The notes below the pieces were generated by a model. The model saw nothing but the letters and a program-made list of their open reading frames with translations. It was not told the origin of the DNA and ran no database searches. Both the position numbers and the translations under genes were made by a program. Positions 57,901 through 64,000 of a stretch of DNA of 64,000 nucleotides are shown here, one piece after another (positions within the stretch are counted from its first letter, which is position 1; every line of letters starts with the position of its first letter). Source of the DNA: Mangifera indica (Eukaryota > Streptophyta > Magnoliopsida > Sapindales > Anacardiaceae); the NCBI RefSeq assembly GCF_011075055.1, contig NC_058143.1:6835057-6899056 (forward strand). The letters run 5' to 3'.

Positions 57901-59459
57901 ATCAATTCTTATATGCGTATGATCCATAAGCTCTTTATCGAATTGGTAGTATCTAAATTCGGATCAAATCTAAACACAAACCATGATTAGCCTCTAGTAA
58001 GACATGACAACCACTCGATTGATACAGTGTTAGCAAATTACTCTAAGTTTTGTCAACTACATAGTTGCGTATAATTTGATTGTTTCATCAATCAATATAT
58101 ATCAAGATTGAGACACAAATATTTGTCTATCTTAATGACTCCTTAATATGAACTGATACATGTCAATAATCAAACGAGTTGGATCGACTAAGACTTAATC
58201 TCATTGTGGCCACAAATTCGAATGGTTATTGTAGGGAATTTGTGACCTTTGAGCAGTGGAATAGAGAATAAAATTTTAATTAATAAACAAAATATCGTAA
58301 AAACCCTTTTTTGGTCGACCTTGTAGGATATTTAATTCACAAACATATTATTAACATTCATATAATGTTTATAGAATATACCTAGATAAAAATAGTTCTT
58401 TGACTTCTATTGATTAAGACAGATTGTGAAGTTGCTTTTGAAATCCAAAGTAGGTCTGAACCTTAGTATTTGCACAGAGCGTAAACTGATTGGAGACTAA
58501 AAACATGCTAAAAAGTTGCTAAAATCATAAGAATAGTTTGTGACTTTTGGTTAATTAGTCAAGCCTGTAATAATAATCCTTTTATATAAAAGGACGACTA
58601 GGGTTCTTGATTTTATAACACATATATTGTGCGTTTTTCTCTTCTGTGAGAAGAGAATATAAGTGTGTCTTGTGCCACCTATTTTTCTGTGTTATTTATA
58701 TATAGACTTTAAAACAAATCTCCTTACTTCTGTGAGAAAGCATAATGTGCACCGTGAGGAAAACAACTCACATAAGGTGCATATATATATATATATTGTT
58801 TAATTCACTTTAACTGATGACTCACATATAATTATAAATCTAGCTTAGATTTATCTAATTAGAGAAATCTAATCTAATTCTGTACTTTCTATATACAACT
58901 CTAACCACTCAGGATTATTTTACTTTAGTCTCTTAGTACCATAAAATATCCTTTTTAAGTCTAAAAATCTTTCCAAGACTTAAAACCCTTAATCTAGAAT
59001 CTAAATCAAATTTGACATAGATTCAACTTGGAATATCCTATGCCTCCAGAGTTCATTTAACTCCTTTTTGTGTGTGACCTTAGACTTTCCAATAAATCAA
59101 TAGTGACTAAATTTGTATCGAGCTCCCAATCGAGCATCTGTCTAGACACAAACTAAGAGCAACTTTTAGCAAGATATCATGGTCATTTGATTAGTGAAGT
59201 GTCAACATATGACTTTTTAACCTATTAATTACATGATTGCTCATACAATTCGATTCTTTCGTCATACGATATCTTTTCGATGTTAAGGTATAGATAAAGT
59301 GTCTCCCTAAAAGATCATCGAGTTACATAGACTGACTTTTATCAATAATAAAAGAAATATCGGATTGAGCATCAACTCAATGCCACTATGGTCATAGATT
59401 TAACTGATTGTTGTCATCCGTTAAAGGGCTCTAACTAAGATATTAACTCTTTTGCTCAA

Positions 59460-60395
59460 GAGTGATGAATTCTTTGTTAATCCATCATAGCTTTTGTATA
59501 GATCTCAATATGGCCAATTGCAACCTTTCTAATAAATCTTCTAACTAGACTATGTTAGGTTAATGTCAAACCATACCGATCATTTCACAAGATAGTCTGA
59601 CAACCTCAAGTTTAAAGATCGCATGTATCTTCATACACTAAAAAGATATATTTCATAGACACTAAAACAACCATCCATATAGAATCCTCTTAGTGGGTTA
59701 GTCTAGTGAAAATGTCTACAACATGCACCTATGTGTTGCATCAAGTTGTTAGCAAACAATTTTTACAAGTGAGAATTGTCATCATTTTTTGATGAGATCA
59801 TTCAGCACTATGATAACTCTATCACTATTACCTATAACTTTGATTATGGTAATATTAGAGTTACAAACATTTTAAGAATAACTACATAATATACACATAA
59901 GATTCTTAAGATCAAGTGCTAAGCACTGATCTCCTTATCATAGTTTAACCATTCTTAGGACATTTGTCTGAGTATATATTATATGCTTTATAGACAAAGA
60001 ATGTCATAGTAAATTACAAATATGACATTTATTAATGAATTTGTATCATCATGGGGATTAGCTTTAGGGCACCAACCCCAATAGTTATTATGTATTTCAA
60101 TATTCTCATACGAGATATCACGTATCATGCTCGGTGAGTGACAAATCCTTTATTGACCACTGTAGCTTCTATACAGATCTCAATATGGTCAGTCATCACC
60201 TTTATGATTAGCCTAATTATGATAACATATTAGATAATGTCAAACCATTCTAATCCTTGTACGAAAAAGTTTGATGACCTCAAGTCTAAAGACCACATGT
60301 GCCCATAAGTTAAAGGATTTGTTTCCATAGGCATAAGAACAACCATCCATCTAAAAGTCCTCTTGTCAAGTTTATCTAATGAATAGACTATAATA
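59460..60395. repeat. Degenerate ~250-bp direct repeat
   Basis: 59460-59715 and 60140-60395 share gatctcaatatggcca-like, gtcaaaccat, tgacctcaagt-ctaaag-like and aacaaccatccat phrases in the same order. A third, weaker relative may lie at 57930-58260. Looks like retrotransposon LTR or untranslated sequence. A minus-strand frame here is incidental. Confidence 0.65.
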
Positions 60396-60689
60396 CTAAC
60401 ACTATAATACAACACTATTACTTGTGTGCTCTTGGTCATAGTTATATCAAAATTACGAACATTTCTAGAATAGTCATCTGATGTGTTACAAGGTTCCCAC
60501 GATTAGTATGATTATATCATTTTAAGGATATATTATTCTTACAAACATATTATGGTTAACATTACTATACATAATCAATATAATACCATTTACTAATAAA
60601 TAAGTAAATTACACAATTACAAATGTACAAATCGGTTGACTTTAGGGCATTACACTAACAATAAGAACCCTATGTCTGTAGTCTTGATT

Positions 60690-62213
60690 TGTAACACCCA
60701 TAAGTACGTCTCAACAACAAAATAGTCTTTCACATGTTTTATGATTAGGATTAAGTGTGGAAAAGTTGGAGTTTAAAATAAGTTTATGAAAATTTTAAGC
60801 TGATAAACGACTATGCATGAAAGATGCATCTCTGTTCATTCAATGTCACATTAGCAAAATAGATAACATGCCATGTTGGAATTTTTTAAGGGACTCACAA
60901 CCATAAATGCCTATGATGCATGCCTATGCAGTTTGTTATGGGAAAATTCTATAAGAAAGGCACATAATCACATGTTTTAGGATTTTATTCCATAATCAAA
61001 ATTGTTTATCCTTATCCAACATTATTAAAAGAGAGTGTGTTCTAGCAGAGAAATACTTAAAGTTTGGTGATGTTTTTTGGCAAGTTAGAAAGAAGTAAAG
61101 GGTTAATCAGTAGTAGACCATCTAGCATGGGAAGAACAAGTAAGAAGGAGCTAACTCCCTATCTATATACTTTGTTGCATGAAATATAAGTCTCTAAGGC
61201 CCTAAGTCAATTTCAAAACCCCATATTCATAGTTTGCATGCTCAACACTTTAGAAATTTAATATCATGGCAATTCACATAAAGAACTTTCATATACTCAT
61301 ATTTTAGTACATGTTATCTACATCATGACATTATATTTATGATAATACATATTACAATAAGTTTAGAATCATAGAACAATCTTTCACAATTGCATAGTTA
61401 TTACATAACATGCCTAAAAATGAAATTTAAATCGAATGGGATGATAAAACCCTCTTTTCTTGGGTTTCAATAATTAACAGTTATTTATGTGATAATACTT
61501 TTACAATCAACTTTTTGGTGACTATGATTTCTCTTTTAAAAGCTTTTAAAGTCACCATTTTTTTTCCTTATTGTATAAAGTATATGGTGAATATATGTTT
61601 TTTTCTAAAATTTTTCTCTCATTTGAATATGTGTCACCTTATATAATTTTTTCAAAATAAATTGTTATGAATGGTCATGCACCCTTTTATACACAAGGGG
61701 TCATTGTTGTTTTAACTGCTTTATTATGTTTTCTCTTACTCCAGAACCATGATTATCCTATAATCGACAGTTATAAACATTAATATGCTTCACATGCACG
61801 ATCATTCATGACATCAAAATTTTAGTTTTACCCCTACATGATCATTTATCTTGCATGAATGATTCTATGCTAATGAAAGAGTGAAAACCTACCAAACACA
61901 ACTATTCATATTCGCAGAAATCCAAATTTGTATAAATTGAAATTGTAAAATGACTATAATGCCTTTGGAATGTACTTATGAGTTTTATAGTAACCCTATC
62001 AACTTTTCCTTGTTTTTTAGTTTAATCCTCCAAGTTTACAAAATTCTTATCCCATCCCATAACTTGATAAGATAGTCATTCTTCCTTCTTTATCATCCAC
62101 TTTTGCCCTTAACCTTACATAAGTATCACTTGTCCCTCGATGAGTCTTAACCCAAAAGTTAACCAAAAGAGAAAAAACTTTAAAACCCTTGGTACATTCT
62201 TGTGGGAGTTACA
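60690..62213 (+). mobile_element. Possible gypsy solo LTR
   Basis: Starts tgtaacaccc and ends gggagttaca, ends like those of Del/Tekay LTRs. The flanks (tgatt and atcat) do not match, so the assignment is weak. Confidence 0.3.
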
Positions 62214-63219
62214 ATCATGGTGGAAAATGAAGAATATACACCAACCAAGCACTAGTATTTGCATATTTACTTAACAAATTATTGTTGGATCTAGCAACTC
62301 TATCGATCAATGAGAAAAACTATCCAACCTAAAACTATATCTTAATGAAAACTGTCCATACATGACCAAGAGAGAGAAAAAAGTGACAAATGTTCTTCAA
62401 TAAAGGAAAAAAAAATTCAACTAAAGTTTCCATTGTAAAACAAATGAGACATGACATTTACTTGTTCTAGTTTCCACAATTGCTTTCAAGTTTGCTTTCT
62501 CCATAAGTGGCAGAATTGTTAGAGATCAAAGATACTCCTTATTCGATGAGACGGTTGAAGTTATTACATGTCTGCGAGATTGGATAAAAGTAAATAGAAT
62601 ACTACATAACCAACCTAAAAATCCAAAACTACTTTGCCTTTTTAACAACACAAATTTGAAGGAAAATGTTGATGACAATGATGATTAGTTTGTAACACTT
62701 TATTCATAATATTTTATATACTTGTAATTTGTAATTTGTACTTTACACTTTTTTACTCAGTTAACTCTAATCAATAATACATATACATTATTCAATTACA
62801 ACATATGTTATTTATTTTGCATATACAAACTAATTTTTTATAGCATAATTAATTAAAATTATAATTTATATTCAAACTTTTTATACATTGTAACATTAAT
62901 GAAATTATACTATACAATATATACTTTAATTTAAAGTTAAAAACTTCAAATTGAGATATATTAAGTGTAAGTGTAAGAACTTTATGCTAAAGAGATTTGA
63001 TGATTTTATTTTTTGTGTATTCAAAGGGTAATGTAAGAATTTTTTTCTATGAGGTCTAAAGAAATATGCAAAAAATAAATAAATTAATTAAGAAAAAGGA
63101 AGAAACAGGCCCTAAGCCTAGGACAAATGGGTGGATCGATCCTAGTCCAAGTCATAAGGGAAAAAAAAGGCCTAAGCCAAGCCCAGGGCCCATTTTCCTA
63201 GTTTTAAACTATAATTCTT
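62214..63219. other. No gene recognised
   Basis: AT-rich; short frames without recognisable domains. Confidence 0.45.
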
Positions 63220-63370
63220 ATAGTAGTTACATATATAAACAATATGTACAAACAATAACATTCACTATGTGATTGAATATTGTTTTATCTCTAATTTAAA
63301 ACTATCCAATCACATAGTGACATGTTATTATTTGTATACAAAGTTGTTTAAATTGTTTGTGTATACAGTT
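63220..63370. mobile_element. MITE of the 9105/41355/53790 family
   Basis: tatgtgattgaatattgttt and the partner aaactatccaatcacatagt form an inverted repeat around tatctctaattt. The outer ends are gtacaaacaataaca-like and its inverse. The best preserved palindrome of the four copies. Confidence 0.7.
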
Positions 63371-63387
63371 TTATAATAATATTATAG

Positions 63388-64000
63388 TTAAACTCCATAA
63401 CTTGTATATTTATTAACTACCCTTATATTCAAAGTCAATGAATAAGATTTTAAGGGTGTAAGTGTACTAAAGGCTAAGTTTGTACCAAAAAATCTATGAA
63501 GACTCATCTTGAAAGTCGATACAAATCTCATATCTCTGCCAGAAACTATTGTTTTGGGTGTCGTATGAAGCCTAACTATCTCTTTCACATAAATGCAACC
63601 CAGCTGGTCTATAGAGGTAGTATCTTTCACTGGCAAGAAATGGTTTGTCTTGGTTAAACTATCCATTATGACCCATATAACATTGTACCCTTGTACCCCT
63701 TAGGAGCCTTACTATGAAATTCATGAAGATATGCTTTCATTTCCACTTTAGCATGCTTAACGACTGTAACAACCTTACTAGTCTCTAGTCTTCAACTTTG
63801 ACTTACTGGTACATGAGACATTTAACTACATACTCTCCCATATCTCTCATCATTGACCATCAAAAACTCTTTCTTCAAATCTTGATATATCTTTACACCC
63901 TTTGGATATGTTGGGTAAATAAAACTATGAGCTTCAGCCAATATTCTCTATATTAACTCCTAATCCTAAGGTACACATGTTCTACCTTGAAACTTAGCAC
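63388..64000 (-). pseudogene. Ty3-gypsy integrase fragment, continues beyond window
   Basis: The minus-strand frame 63666-63388 reads MDSLTKTNHFLPVKDTTSID then a YVKEIVRLHTTPKTIVSGRD segment, the gypsy integrase core (usually V-D-R-L-T-K and S-D-R-D). Upstream, at 63990-63670, broken frames give YREYW, a CLMYQ.VK-like zinc-binding segment and WK.KHIFMNFI-like residues. After about 63510 the expected HPQTDGQ region is altered, and the frame ends at 63388. At least two stops and changed core residues indicate a pseudogene. Confidence 0.8.

Overview
This is a 64 kb piece of an AT-rich plant nuclear genome, most likely a eudicot. The single host gene has many GT-AG introns and its predicted protein has the plant FAN1 domain order. 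The rest is dominated by plant transposon families: MuDR-like elements, Ty1-copia including a SIRE-type element, Ty3-gypsy pieces, Tourist-like and hAT-like MITEs, and SINEs. The species cannot be named from this sequence. I saw no rRNA, tRNA, CRISPR array or bacterial operon.

Layout. 1-5205: right-hand part of a MuDR-like (MULE) transposon with an apparently intact 798-residue transposase (1546-3942), flanked on both sides by internal tandem repeats; its right terminus is near 5196 and its left end lies before the window. 6390-8139: decayed copia 3' end with a putative LTR. 9437-10447: hAT-like non-autonomous element with an 8-bp target duplication and long AT runs. 11500-30010: a nested retrotransposon stack. 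An old minus-strand copia is split by a second minus-strand copia (13592-29949, 5-bp duplication atgtt, non-canonical TA...TA LTR ends). That element is split by a plus-strand SIRE-type copia with an env-like ORF (14379-25090), which in turn holds a gypsy solo LTR (20183-22448). A gypsy 3' fragment (about 26510-27256) also sits in the second copia.

30173-30635: Tourist-like MITE upstream of the host gene. 30921-40325: FAN1-type nuclease gene, 15 exons whose phases all agree, 2850 coding bases including the stop, 949 residues. It carries a UBZ4 zinc finger, a HIRAN domain, a SAP-like segment, a helical middle and a C-terminal VRR_NUC nuclease domain. A perfect E2F-type motif lies about 115 bp before its start codon. 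A SINE with a 15-bp duplication lies in intron 2, and an LTR-like insertion probably accounts for the 2.2 kb intron 12.

40694-43930: MITEs, a second SINE with a 14-bp duplication, and short tandem repeats. 43934-48190: a Tourist-like MITE split by a 3.75 kb MULE (44305-48058, 9-bp duplication, decayed minus-strand transposase). The MITE upstream of FAN1 serves as a paralogous empty site. 49292-51863: minus-strand copia with 5-bp duplication aggcc, deleted inside and carrying a MULE terminus. 51.9-64 kb: decayed, mostly unassignable repeats, ending in a minus-strand gypsy integrase fragment that runs off the window.

The genes do not form a pathway. One cellular gene (interstrand-crosslink repair) sits in a repeat-rich neighbourhood whose insertion order can be read from nesting and target-site duplications. 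No clearly new biological system was found. The most informative items are the nesting relationships, the empty-site proof of the MULE insertion, the non-canonical copia, and E2F-like motifs in both FAN1 and the MULE repeats.
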